Assembly (NCBI GenBank): GCA_014898415.1
Contig: RCTD01000006.1
Location: 682,001 to 746,000, forward strand
DNA length: 64,000 nucleotides
Reading direction: 5' to 3'
Source: Stromatinia cepivora
Taxonomy: Eukaryota > Ascomycota > Leotiomycetes > Helotiales > Sclerotiniaceae
The first letter of the stretch is position 1. Each line of letters begins with the position of its first letter. The notes beneath the pieces were generated by a model that made no database searches, had not been told where the DNA came from, and saw only the letters and a program-made list of their open reading frames with translations. The position numbers and the translations under genes are program-made. Positions 24,445 through 35,366 of this stretch are shown piece by piece.

Positions 24445-25952
24445 TAAACCCTAATAATAACAATATATCACTTTTTTATTAATCTTTATTCTTTATTTAA
24501 TAATAAATTCTATTGATTTGAATAATAAAGATTAATTAGATATATATAAAGAAGTGTTTATATTGGTATATTATTTATTAGGGGAAGCCTTATTAATGAT
24601 TTCCTTTGTCAAATTGTAATCTTTCTTTATTATATCCTTAATATCAGAATTTGATTCAAAGATATTGTTAATAGGGTATATTTAATCTTTTTTGTTGAAA
24701 TAGATCTTCTTCGGATTCAATAATCCCTTTCTTCTTTGATGATGAAGGTAATTATAAAGTAATTTGTTGATTTATATTAAATGCAAATAGTTTTGTATAT
24801 AATGATTTTTTCTTTGATATAGATCACAAGCATTATTTGGGGTTTCGAAATCTGATTCTTGGCGTTGAAAAGTGTACCTAGATTCTTTCGCAATTTGTAT
24901 TAGCTTTGATCCATCCTTAAGACAAAGTTCTTTAATCTATAAATGCTTGATCTTATCATCGATATTAAGGTTGATTTAGATATTCAATATATCCATTACT
25001 CCTTGATAATTGATTAAAAGATTATATATTAAAATCAAAAATAGAATAGTATTTTGATATACTAATTAATAGTTTTCGTCTATAGTTCCTAATTTCCTTT
25101 TATACTCTTTCAATTTATTCCAAATTTTGATAATGATTATATCAGGATAAGTATTGGATTGGAATTTGAAGTTCTGGATTATCGTTATATATATATTGAT
25201 TGTGATTGTATTAATTCTAGTATATTTTGATTTAAGATATCTCTAGAATATATATACTATTGAATATTCGTTGATAAGGGCTTTATCATTATTATTGAAT
25301 ATTATACAAATATACAATAACACATTCACTTTGTCCTTTAAGTATTCCGATTTCAACTCGATATTATAACATACACAACCATTGATTTTATAGACAGATA
25401 CTGTATTGAATCTTGTAATCTGTGTATATTCGTTTAATATTTGATCAATTATATAAAACCATCCTTTCCTTCTCAATTATATCTTCGTTTATCTAAATTA
25501 TCATTTATAATTATTTTGATCGAGTTTCGAAGGATTATTTGATTCCGATATTATGAAAGTTTTTTATTGTTTGATGAATATCGAAGATAGTCTTCAGATT
25601 TTTAAGACAATCTTAAAAAAGGATATACAACAAATAAATTCAAAATAATAAAGAAATATAAAAATAAAACAATAAAAGAATTCATAAGATCATATTGTAA
25701 TATATTTTCTTATAGCTATACAAACTTACTCTTCACCTTTACTATAATTCTGTATCGGCATTATATAGACTACTCTCTGCTCTGGTCTATAATGTTATGA
25801 ATTATAAACTGTATTATTGTATTTCAATTTTGCTTTGATAACATTATATAAAAACTCTGATTTTCACTTTATTCCACCCCTACTAACTATACTAATCCTT
25901 TCTCGATTTGCTTTGCTTTCTAATCACTACTATACAACCGGATTTCATAACC
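24445..25952 (-). pseudogene. Copia 5' region with gag relic
   Basis: AT-rich stretch between the 5' LTR and the pre-integrase trace. A 77-residue open piece at 25243-25476 fits the position of gag but its similarity is too weak to prove it. The primer-binding site lies at the right end next to the LTR. Confidence 0.45.
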
Positions 25953-26579
25953 TATTAACTTTTGGTACAGGAAATAATAGTATTGTTGACTATATAGGTT
26001 GAATTAAGGATCTATAATTCTAGTAGGAATAGAATTGAGATTATCCCCAAATATGGTCTGTGCACCATTGTGGTCTTGTGACCTCAATTCTAATCCTATG
26101 ATGGCCTCATTTCCAACAAAATGGAATAATATCTGTATATATTCATATACACTCCGCTTACTCTTATCTAAATATATTGTTTATACTTTTTTATTTGTAT
26201 ATAAATCTTCTTAATATTATTCGAAGATATTATCTTTTTTCTTACCCTTAATTTCTAAGTTATAGATTACAATTCGATAAACCTCGCGATTACAGAACTT
26301 TGTGACAAAATGATTCATTAGTAAAATAAAATCTTGTTTTTACGCTTTTTGATTTTTGAATGTATTCCTATTGTTTATACTCCTTCTTATTTGAAACCCT
26401 CCCTCCCTAATCCTGAAAAATTTAATGATAATTCTCAAAAGTTCAATACCTAGTTTCCTTCGATTCGAACGAAACTACAAATAGATAATACTACGATCAG
26501 CAATTCTATAGTTCAATTTTATTATGTTTATTTCAATCTCGAATCTTATATATAAATTATAGTACTACCTCAGCTTTCT

Positions 26580-27176
26580 TTTTTTGATCAAAATATTCCT
26601 TTAGATTATACAACGATCCTAAATCAATTTATATACATTTACAACAATCCGAATAAAATTCAAGAAGCTGAAAATAAGTTATTCATTTTTAAACAAGGAA
26701 CTGATTCTTTATATATCTATATTGCAAAATTCAAAAGGATTCTTTATAAAGCCAAAGATCAGAATTGATCCGATTCGAATAAAATCTCAATCTTTCACAA
26801 TAAACTTAATATTATTCTTAGAAATCGTTTTTTTCAACAGTTTTCTCTTCCCTGTTTTTATCCCGATTTTGTTCAGGTTATATAACAATTAGCTGCTTAT
26901 ACAATGAATGGATTCTCTGTATCATCTTACTTTAATGAATCTAAAGCCTTATATATATTACAGAATCTATTTCACTTTCGGAACTACAATCCAATAGATA
27001 TTAACAACCTTAATGTTATTAATGCCCTTAGCCCTTTTAATGCCCAACTGGATAAGCTCGATCGTACTTTGATTCTACCCTATATACGAATGCCCGAATT
27101 TTCCCTTTCTGAAAGAACTTTCTTATACAAACAAAATAAATATATACAATATAGAAATAATTCTTATTGGATATGA
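26580..27176 (+). pseudogene. Gag relic of element A1
   Basis: The plus-strand translation shows a Ty3/gypsy-style retrotransposon gag: ENKLFIFKQGTDSLYIYIAKF, KAKDQN, then YPDFVQVI and QLAAYTMNG. In-frame stops include TAA just before QLAAY where CAA is expected, a C-to-T change. The last 91 codons (26904-27176) remain open and stop about 285 bp before the polypurine tract. No zinc knuckle, protease or pol follows. Confidence 0.7.
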
Positions 27177-28020
27177 ATCTATCCGCTAAATCTGTATCAA
27201 AGAATTCGAGATCGATAAGAGTCTGTTCTGGCTATTATATTGACTACTGAGCTCGAAAGCGACAATAATGAGGACTTAGGAGAAATGATCAATGGCCGAT
27301 ATTTTGAAGATTGCTTAAAGGAAGTATATAATATAGTGAATACATATTTGTTGATTGTAATATAATTTGTATATCAGGAATTTTTATTAAAAGAAGATTA
27401 ATGATTATTTTGTACTTAAGTTATTCGTTTAAAATGAATTCGAGATGAACTTTTTAAAAGGGGGGGGTAGTGTTATGAGATATATGTGATTGCGTTCGAT
27501 CGGGTTAATACGGTACTAAGCTTCGAGTTGATCATATATATAGCTTCGTAGCATACTCTCTTTAGCTCTGTAGCTTTTAATTCTAAGGTTGATCTTTAAA
27601 CGCTCGTTGGGTTCGTCACAAAGAGTATGCTTTCCAATCGGAATGAAGGATCTTCTAGACCTTACCAATCTTTCCGATTGATAAGGTAATCCTGATATAC
27701 TAATAAATAAAGGTTTAATCTAATTAAAGGATATATCGATTAAATAATTATTCATTTGTTTTATATATACAGCCCTCGATCTATATGATCAAAGGCAAAT
27801 TATTCAATTCTATTCACTTTATCAATCACGTGTACCATTTATTCCCCGATCTCTGAAAGTGCTTTATAGTTATACTATCCCGTGATAATATATATATATA
27901 TATATTCGAAATATACCAAAATAAAATTAGAATCTAAATCTTTAAAATTAAATTCTAAATGATACAAAAATAAAATATATCAAATTTTAATAATATAAAA
28001 GTAATTTGTCGTATATCTAA

Positions 28021-28614
28021 TTAAATAATTCTTTCCCTTTCCCCAAATATAAATATATATTTTTTCTATATATTCGAATAATGTCCATCTATCTATTTAT
28101 TTATTATTAGAAAAAATTTAATTTATATTAAAAACCCTTATCAAAATCCCCAATTATCGATATCTATCTACTTATATAACAGATGGTTAATTATATATAT
28201 TTGTTTCAATTTCGATTTTAAACCCGAATGAAATTCAAAGCTTTTTTTTTAAATATAAAAGATGAAAATCTACTTGATTATTTGTTGGTTATCTATCTAT
28301 CTATTCTTATTTTTCTTTTCCCTCTCCCCTCTCCCCTCTCCCCTTTCTCAACATTCGAACTTCGAGATCATTATTGATCTATATATTTCCTTTCACACCT
28401 ATCGTATCACTACTCAGTACACACTAACTAATGAGTCACTTCAATTAATTCAAATAATCATATAAACTCCTTATTCATATTCATAATCATAATCATAACA
28501 TCCATTCGTTCTATAATACCATTCATTCCTAGCTTCGCAGTCGTAAGAATTATCACAACGTGCATGATCTATTTGTTTCCACCCAACGAACTCCCTCCAT
28601 CATCTATTTTCACT
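28021..28614. other. AT-rich intergenic region after the nest
   Basis: Simple AT-rich and pyrimidine-rich sequence (TCTCCCC repeats near 28320-28345). It holds the 3' flank of the Hsp110 gene; no gene seen. Confidence 0.5.
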
Positions 28615-31118
28615 TCACTTCTCCTCAACCTCTGGCTCAACCTTTTCAGCATCCGTCATGATTTCATCACTAGTTCCTCCATTCTCTGCTGCTTCCATGG
28701 CCATCGCTGCTTGTTTAGCTGCTTCGGCCATCTCTCTCTTCCTTTGCAACTCAGCCTCTTCTTGTTTCCTAACCTCCTCACGCTCAGCCTCAACTTTGTC
28801 AAAGTAACGTTGAGCGATTGGTCCTGCTACCATGCGGATTTCATCCATCTTTGCCACGTAGACAGCCTTTGTTGCATCTTCACCTTCATCATAAAGCCAG
28901 TCCTATATTAGAGTTAGTATGACTAATTCAGGGTATAAGGTAAAGGGGAAACTAACCTCGGCACCCTCAAGCTTAGCCTTTAACTTCTCCTTCTCCTCAT
29001 CACTTGCAAACTCGGCATATTGATCATCAATCTTATTTCTCATTTCGTAGATATAAGTCTCGAGCTCGTTCTTCTTCTCCTCAGTATCGGCGACCAATTT
29101 GTCCTCCATGTTCATGGTGTTTTCTTGTTCGGAAGCAGTGGCAATGGCGGCGGTGTCAAGAGAAGCGGTACCGGAAACAATTGGAAGATCACCCTTTCGG
29201 ACTTGCTTCTTAACCTTTCTGGTCTTTGGTTTATCATCGGTATCCATAGCCTTAGTGGTGCGTGTTAGTTTATCATGTCCCTGCAAACGGGGACGTTTTG
29301 GAATAGGTTCGCCCTTGGGCAAAGGTTGTATATCAGCAGAAATCTTGTTACTCACATCATCCTTCTTCTCACCATCCTTCTCAGGGATTGGCTCCTCAAC
29401 CTCCATATCCTCAACATAGTATCCTTGCTCAACGTTCAAGATACCATGTAAATTAAGACGAGCCTTCAATTTACAGATCATGAAGTCATCCTTTGAGTCA
29501 GCCTTGACGTTTTTGACGGTAAATCTTCCAATCCAAGGGTTCATTGTGCCAGGCAGTAATTCTGGCTTGGCATATTTGGCCTCCAAGGTAAATACCTCTT
29601 TTCGGTAGAATGTAAGTATCTTAGTTGATGGCATAATTCCACCTTTGTTGAAAACAGTAAGGCTAGTATCCTCATCCGGGATATCTGGAGATTTTTCCCA
29701 TGTGAATTCAATTGGGTAGTTAACGATATCGTGAATGGCAAAGTCACGGACACGGAAGACAGGGGAGAGAATGGCGCAGCTGAAAGCACATCCTCTCGCA
29801 ATAGCCTCATCTTGGTTGAGGGTGAAAGAGAGGCTCTTGCCGAAGAACTTTTGAATGCGCTCCTTGAGCGCTGGGACACGCGTGCAACCACCGACAAGTT
29901 CGATAATGTCGATATCCTCAACCTTCAACCCGGCATCGGCCAAAGCTTGCTCTAGGGGAACGTGGACCCGGCTAAGAAGTGGCTCAACAAGTGCCTCGAG
30001 CTCTTCACGCTTCAACATGGCGCTAACATCGACGTCGTTCATTAAAGATTCGATGTTGAGAGGTGCCATGGCGTTGGCAGACAAGATCTTCTTCAACTTC
30101 TCGGCACCAGCGGCAACACGGACCATAGCCTTAGGGTTACTCTTGATATCAATCTTGTACTTCTCCTTAAACTCTAAGGCGAAATGCTCAACCAAAGCCT
30201 TGTCGAAGTCTCGTCCACCGAAATGTCTATCGTATGCGGTCGACTTGACGGTGAGTTCACCCTTTCGGAATTCCACAATCGAGGCTGTATAGTTGCTGTG
30301 ACCGATATCGATGAAAGCTACGCGACGGGGCTTCTCCTCTGGACCTGGGAGATCCAACTTGGTGATACCGTAACCCAACGCAGCAGCTGTGGTATCGTTC
30401 ATCAAACGGAGAAGCTTGACACCGGCAATCTCAGCAGCGTCCATCAAACTTCTTCGTTGAACATCAGTGAACCAAGCTGGTACGCTCATGACCATATCTG
30501 AAACTGGAAGTTTCAACTCTACGGAAGCTGTGTGTTTGATTTTGCTCAAGTACATAGCCACAAGTTGAGTAGCTGTGTATCTTTCCTTCTTGCCCAAATA
30601 TGTGACCTCCGCACCAACCTGGCCGTTGAGATCGACAAGAGGAGCCGAGACATAGTCTTGTTCTAAAGCAACATCTGGGTCCTTCAACGATCTGCCTGCT
30701 AATCTCTTGAGAGATCCAACGGTATTCTTGAGGTTGGAGATTTCTTGTGTCTTCGCTGGCTCACCAAGGTATCTGGATTTGGGTCCGAATCCTACGAGGG
30801 AACTATAGAGCAGATATGTTAGAGATATTTCGGATATTGCAGATGATGTAGAACCAATATAACTTACGGAGTGGCACGATTTGAAACTTCATTTGTGATC
30901 TGCGCGAAGGATGGTTAGAATAAACACCCCCACCAAAGGAAAAAAAAGACAAGCTCAAAAGAATTTAAACACATACGACATCAACACCACGGTTTCTTGC
31001 GACCGCGATGACTGTGTTAAGAGTACCGAAGTCTACACCAACAACTATAAATCAATAAAGTTAGTATTGAAGTCCAGATCCAAGAGAGTGGTTCGAATAA
31101 CAAGCACCCACCAGACAT
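28615..31118 (-). CDS. hsp88: Hsp110-family chaperone (SSE1/Hsp88)
   Basis: Five coding exons on the minus strand: 31118-31112, 31044-30977, 30899-30868, 30802-28957 and 28902-28615, giving about 746 residues. The ATPase domain starts MSVVGVDFGTLNTVIAVARN and includes FIDIGHSNYTASIVEF (~196) and IELVGGCTRVPALKERIQ (~338). The long acidic insertion in the substrate domain and the Glu/Lys-rich C-terminus distinguish Hsp110 from canonical Hsp70, and there is no EEVD end. Hsp110 is the cytosolic nucleotide-exchange factor for Hsp70 and a disaggregation partner; the Neurospora homologue is Hsp88. The first coding exon is only 7 nt (ATGTCTG), supported by restoration of the invariant N-terminus. 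A heat-shock-element-like motif lies upstream. Confidence 0.95.
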
Positions 31119-32833
31119 ATTGAATTCGTGTTGTTGTCTTTGCGCTTAAAAGTAAATGGGGAAAGTGTAAGGTAAGAAGAACGAAAACTTCTTCTGAAGA
31201 TAAGAAGAAAGGATATCTAAGAAGAGGAATCCTTTTGAAAATCTAAAAAGAAAAAAGGTAAAAACTTTTGATTATGAAGTTGTTATTGTTGATAATGAAA
31301 CCTCCAAGTTGTTTGTATTGACAAAGTATGAAACAAGAACAAGACCTTTCTCTCAACTTTTTTTGTAATTTTTCCAGTCTACAGGCACTTCCACTTTAAC
31401 GAAGAAACTTCTCGATCTTTCTCGGCCATTCACTCTTACATCAGGAACAGAACGGGCAACCTAAGCTTATCAATGATTTCAACCCATTACAGCCTTATAT
31501 ATATTTCATTCCTTTTATTCTTTTGGATTCAATCATTTAAAGACGATTAAGAAGTTTCTATTCTTTTCTTCATTATCATTTATTATATTAATATAATTAT
31601 TGATATACATTTTCATCATCATTCAATTCAACAAAACAAACCATTAACGATTCTCTCACTTTCCACTCACTTCGTTTACTTCGTTCACTTCATTCACCCC
31701 TCCTCATCACGTGAAGGAAATTGATAAAGTTTGCGATAAGGCGAGTTCACCAAGCCACCTTAAAAAAAGGAGCAAGAGCAACTCGAGCCACTGGGTATGG
31801 GTCGATGGCCACACTTCAAATTGAACGAATTTCTTTACCAAAAATCAACACAAACTCCTTTATTTCTAAATTCGATATCAAAATAAATATCAATAATTTA
31901 AAAATAAATCTTTATGAATATATATAGAGAATTATTTTAAATATAATCTATATTTTCAATTTTGATTTATTGAATATGATTAAGGAATTATATAAGAAAT
32001 TATAATTGTTATAGTAATTTTGATGCAATCGCTTACATTAGCCCCGGACCTCATTAATTACCCGCCTGAGTTATTGGGCAGACCAACATCAAAAAAAGAA
32101 AAGACTGACGTCTTGCTCCGTATCAGGTATTTTGGTGGGGTGAAAAAATGCTGTGTTGGCAAAAGTTTGGTCGTTCTACCTAGCAGTATCTATTTGTCAA
32201 AGAGCCCAAAGAAGACCAGGGAGACCAAAAAGACCAAAGACCACACCATAAGGGATTTCGCCCTACTCTTCGTCACAGGAAACAATAAATGTTGTTTTCA
32301 TTGGGTTCATTATTGGTATTGGCATTAATAAACTTATTCATTCTTATAGCCAGTCAGATTTCTTTCAAATATATGTTTGCAAGGTTGCGTTCTGTAGATC
32401 TTTTCCAGGGCTATCAATACCATAGAAATCAGAATCAATTCCTGGAAATTGAAATAGTCAAGAAAATGACAGCAAAAATTTATTCTGTTTGTATTATTGT
32501 ACTGTAGCTTGCTCATCAGCTTCAATTTATCATCAATTATAACTCCTGCCAAAAGTCATTCTACTCTGGCTTCCGTGATGCAAAATTCCCTCCATATGTC
32601 CTTCTATGATATGATCTGGTATGATTGTTTGTACGCCGCGCTATGCCCATTCCAATATGGTGTTGCAAAAAAAAGTTAAAAAATGCAAGATGCAATATGC
32701 AAATGCCATGTTATGTGAATACCCTTGTAATGCCCAAGAAATCCATCCCTCATACGTCTATCTCCCCTGTAAACCCAGCTCAATGTTTCCGATTTTCCCA
32801 TCCAGAATGCTAAATGCGCAATTTCATATGAGA
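31119..32833. other. Intergenic: Hsp110 promoter and chitin synthase 3' flank
   Basis: 1.7 kb without a supported gene. It contains the Hsp110 promoter with a heat-shock-element-like array and a moderately AT-rich centre (31850-32020). Confidence 0.55.
31404..31421. promoter_or_regulatory. Heat-shock element upstream of Hsp110 gene
   Basis: Four alternating pentamers read GAA-ac-TTC-tc-GAT-ct-TTC, a heat-shock element with one mismatch in the third unit, about 290-300 bp upstream of the ATG. Hsf1 binds such inverted nGAAn arrays. The match and the chaperone downstream fit; binding is inferred. Confidence 0.6.
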
Positions 32834-35366
32834 TTATTCTCGACGTTGTGGTTTCGGTTCGGGGGAGTTTGAACTGTCTGAATGTTGATCTCTATCTGAG
32901 CGCTGATCTTCCAGCTCAATCGATTCATCCCTAGAAGTGGAACGTATCAAAGACATACGGCCCAAAGGACTTCGACCATTCCGGTAAGAAGATGCTTGAG
33001 GAACTGCCAAAGAATTGGATGTTGTCCCCTCCAACGACCCCAACGATTCTAATGAATCCTGAAATCCACCCTTGGCCTCCGGTCCATCAGAAATTTCATA
33101 GACGTATCCCTAAGCATATAATTAGCACTATTAAGTTTCCACAAAACGGTGATTACTTGCCTGATTGTAGTATGCTCCAGCTGGTGCCTTCTGATTGGCT
33201 TGAGCAATTTCATACTTCTTTCTATCTTCTTCTCCCATGATACTCTCCACTCGTCTTGGCATGTACACTGAATTCGTACCAGTAAACCCAGATACATAAC
33301 TATCAAAAGAGTCTCTGGATGCCATAGGGTTTCGCCCAGAAGGGAGAACACGCCCGGCAGCGACGCTATTGAGGGAGTCATTGACATGTTCATACCATCC
33401 ACCTGGGAGTCTTTCTGCAGCTGCGAAACGACCTTCCAGACGGTCTGGAGGCAACAATGGAAGGGTTGGGCGGCGGACAATTTGGTTGTTTCGAGCTTCA
33501 GCAGCAGGTTTGAATGTTTCAGGAATGACATTGAGGTCATCTCCAGCCTCTTCAGCAGCTTCGATAACTTGCTGTGGAGTTTTAGTAGAATCAGCAGCTC
33601 CAGCATCCGCTCGAGGTCCACCCCATGTTCGTTGCCCACACGTGAAAATTCCATAGACCATGTAATACCAATTAAAGAAAGGATTGATAATGAACATCAA
33701 TGGGTAAAGCCAGATCTTGAAACGTCTGAGCTTAGCGCCGAAGTAGATCATCATCAACCAATTGAGGCCAAGTGAAATACCAATAAACCCTACGGGAAGA
33801 TCTTGAACCTTCTTTGTAGTTGTGATAATAGAGAGTACCATGATGAAGAAAAGTAGAGCTGTTGTTCGGATCGTGTTTTGCATAAATCGGACAATGGCCA
33901 AAATTGGATATCTCTTCCAAATTCTGATGTCAGTCAACATACAAACCTCATTGGTGATAAACCCCAAGAACCAACGGCGGCGCTGCTTAATCAATGATCT
34001 GTAAGTTTGAACAGCTTCGGTCTTGCAGAAAGCAGAGGTACACATTTGAATTTGATATCTCTTCTTTGCTCCAATCATGAAAAGATGAGTCAGCCATCGA
34101 TCCTCTCCCAGATGACATTTACCGTAATCGAAAAGATCATCACATTGCTCCGCCTTGTCAGCAAAATAATACTTGGCCATGCGGCGGAACGCCGAAAATC
34201 TTAGCATCGTTAAAGCTCCTGGCAAACACGTGACGGAACCACAACCCGACTCAACCGTTCGCTCAAAGAGTTGGCCGTGAATATATTCCATGTCCTGGAG
34301 CAGAGTGATGAGACTGTGTTTCTTTGTAGTCGAAGTGATAACTCCTGTCATTGCAAGCATATCTCTGGTATTTCCCGGGCTCAGCTCCATATCGTACATG
34401 AAGTTCTGGAGACAAACACGATCCAAGATACAATCGGAATCGATGAAAAGGATGAACAGATTGTCATTGCGCTTCAAATATTCGGTATAAACCTTGTCAA
34501 TTAACTTGAAAGTAGCCTTTTGGCAATGACGCTTTCCACCGTGGGGAAATCGGGAAACTGTGATGCGGGCAGTTCGGTAGGTAACATCAATACTCTTTGG
34601 GTAGGAGTCCAGAGATAGCGGAACGCCTAATGCCTCGATCGTCTTGAGATACAACTCATCTTCTTGATCCCCATCGAAGGAAAGAAAGACGTGGATGCAG
34701 GAAGGAGGGTAATCACAATCCACGATTGAATCGATAGCCGTCACCAAGATATCCGGTTCTTCCTTATAACAAGGCATGACAATCACAACTTTTGGTGCTG
34801 AATGCTCATCCAACACTTGTTTTATACGTTTCGTTCGTCCTAGGGAATGAGTGACAATTTGGTATACGCAGAAGAGCCACGGAATCGTTAAAAGGGCTGC
34901 AAAAGACCAAAAACCAAACCATTGAAGGATGGTGACCATTTGTATAGGAAAATATTGAGTGACTCCTGGTGGTAGAGGAAGTGTGACAACCATGATGGGA
35001 AGGTAAATAGCTCTGTAGAAAGTTCTGATTAGTAAAGCCCATTTAAGCATTCTTCGCATAGATCCCCTACCTCAAGAGAAAGAAGATAATTGCAACTATT
35101 ATCGCCAAAACCCGAACAGACCAGTGCTCGGCCTTCTGAAAGACCTTAAACAGACAATACATAAAGGCTGCCAACCAGAGAAACCACTCGAGGAATGCGG
35201 CAAGCATTACTGAGCCTACTATGGCAGTATAGACGATCTGAAACCAAATTTGTCAGTGGGATACTCCTAACAAAAGCATGGCGGAGAAAAGTTGAGGCAT
35301 TAGCCTGGATGAGGACAAACTACTCACGTCTTTCACCGGCCATGGTGAAGTATCGTATTGAGGCAT
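32834..35366 (-). CDS. Chitin synthase, class VI-like
   Basis: Four exons on the minus strand: 35366-35328, 35237-35071, 35012-33161 and 33109-32834, giving about 777 residues. N-terminal membrane segments (~14-60, ~80-110) precede a processive GT2 domain with VVIVMPCYKEEPDIL, SFDGDQEDE (~180), IDSDC (~262), GEDRWLTH (~372) and the product-binding QRRRW (~412). Further membrane segments follow (~430-530), then a Ser/Pro/Arg-rich cytosolic tail. The enzyme polymerises UDP-GlcNAc into chitin at the plasma membrane. Short length, no myosin domain and this motif set point to class VI (A. fumigatus ChsD type); the class is my inference. The last intron has a GC donor (GCAAGT), required to keep frame. 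Its upstream region is unusually long and gene-free. Confidence 0.9.

Larger units (their letters stand above)
19139..26118 (-). mobile_element. RIP-degraded Ty1/copia LTR retrotransposon
   Basis: LTRs at 25953-26118 (5' copy on this strand) and 19139-19284 (3' copy) are bounded by TG..CA-type ends and by the 5-bp duplication AAATG at 19134-19138 and 26119-26123. The putative primer-binding site (GGTTATGAAATCC) starts at 25952 reading leftwards. A polypurine tract (AATGAGGGAG) at 19285-19294 abuts the 3' LTR. The domain order on the minus strand is gag, pre-integrase, integrase, reverse transcriptase, RNase H, which is the copia order. Without the nested A2 copy it is about 5.46 kb. All frames carry many stops and extreme AT bias. 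Confidence 0.9.
18960..27620 (+). mobile_element. Gag-only LTR retroelement A1 (split by copia)
   Basis: Two 150-bp LTRs, 18960-19109 and 27471-27620, start TGTTAYGAGAT and end in TTCGTCACA (RIP-altered to TTCGTTATA on the left). They are flanked by the 5-bp duplication AAGAG at 18955-18959 and 27621-27625. A polypurine tract (AAAAGGGGGGGG) sits just before the right LTR, so the element reads on the plus strand. After removing the copia insertion it is about 1.68 kb. Its only coding trace is a Ty3/gypsy-style gag; just ~285 bp separate the gag stop from the polypurine tract, so no pol was carried. It is therefore a non-autonomous TR-GAG-type element. Confidence 0.85.
18363..28011. mobile_element. 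Non-autonomous MULE-like TIR element hosting the nest
   Basis: The outer boundary is a 9-bp direct repeat, TATATCTAA, at 18354-18362 and 28012-28020. Immediately inside are terminal inverted repeats starting CGACAAATTACT (18363-18389 and 27985-28011). These match at 23 of 27 positions, and all four differences are C/T, as RIP would leave. A 9-bp duplication is typical of Mutator-like elements. Removing the LTR element inside (18960-27620 plus one 5-bp duplication) leaves about 0.98 kb with no transposase frame, so this is a non-autonomous element. Its left arm also carries a 12-bp minisatellite. Superfamily assignment rests only on duplication length. Confidence 0.7.

Noticed and set aside
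28004..31110. Plus-strand frames opposite the Hsp110 gene
   Set aside because: Antisense shadows of a strongly conserved coding region.
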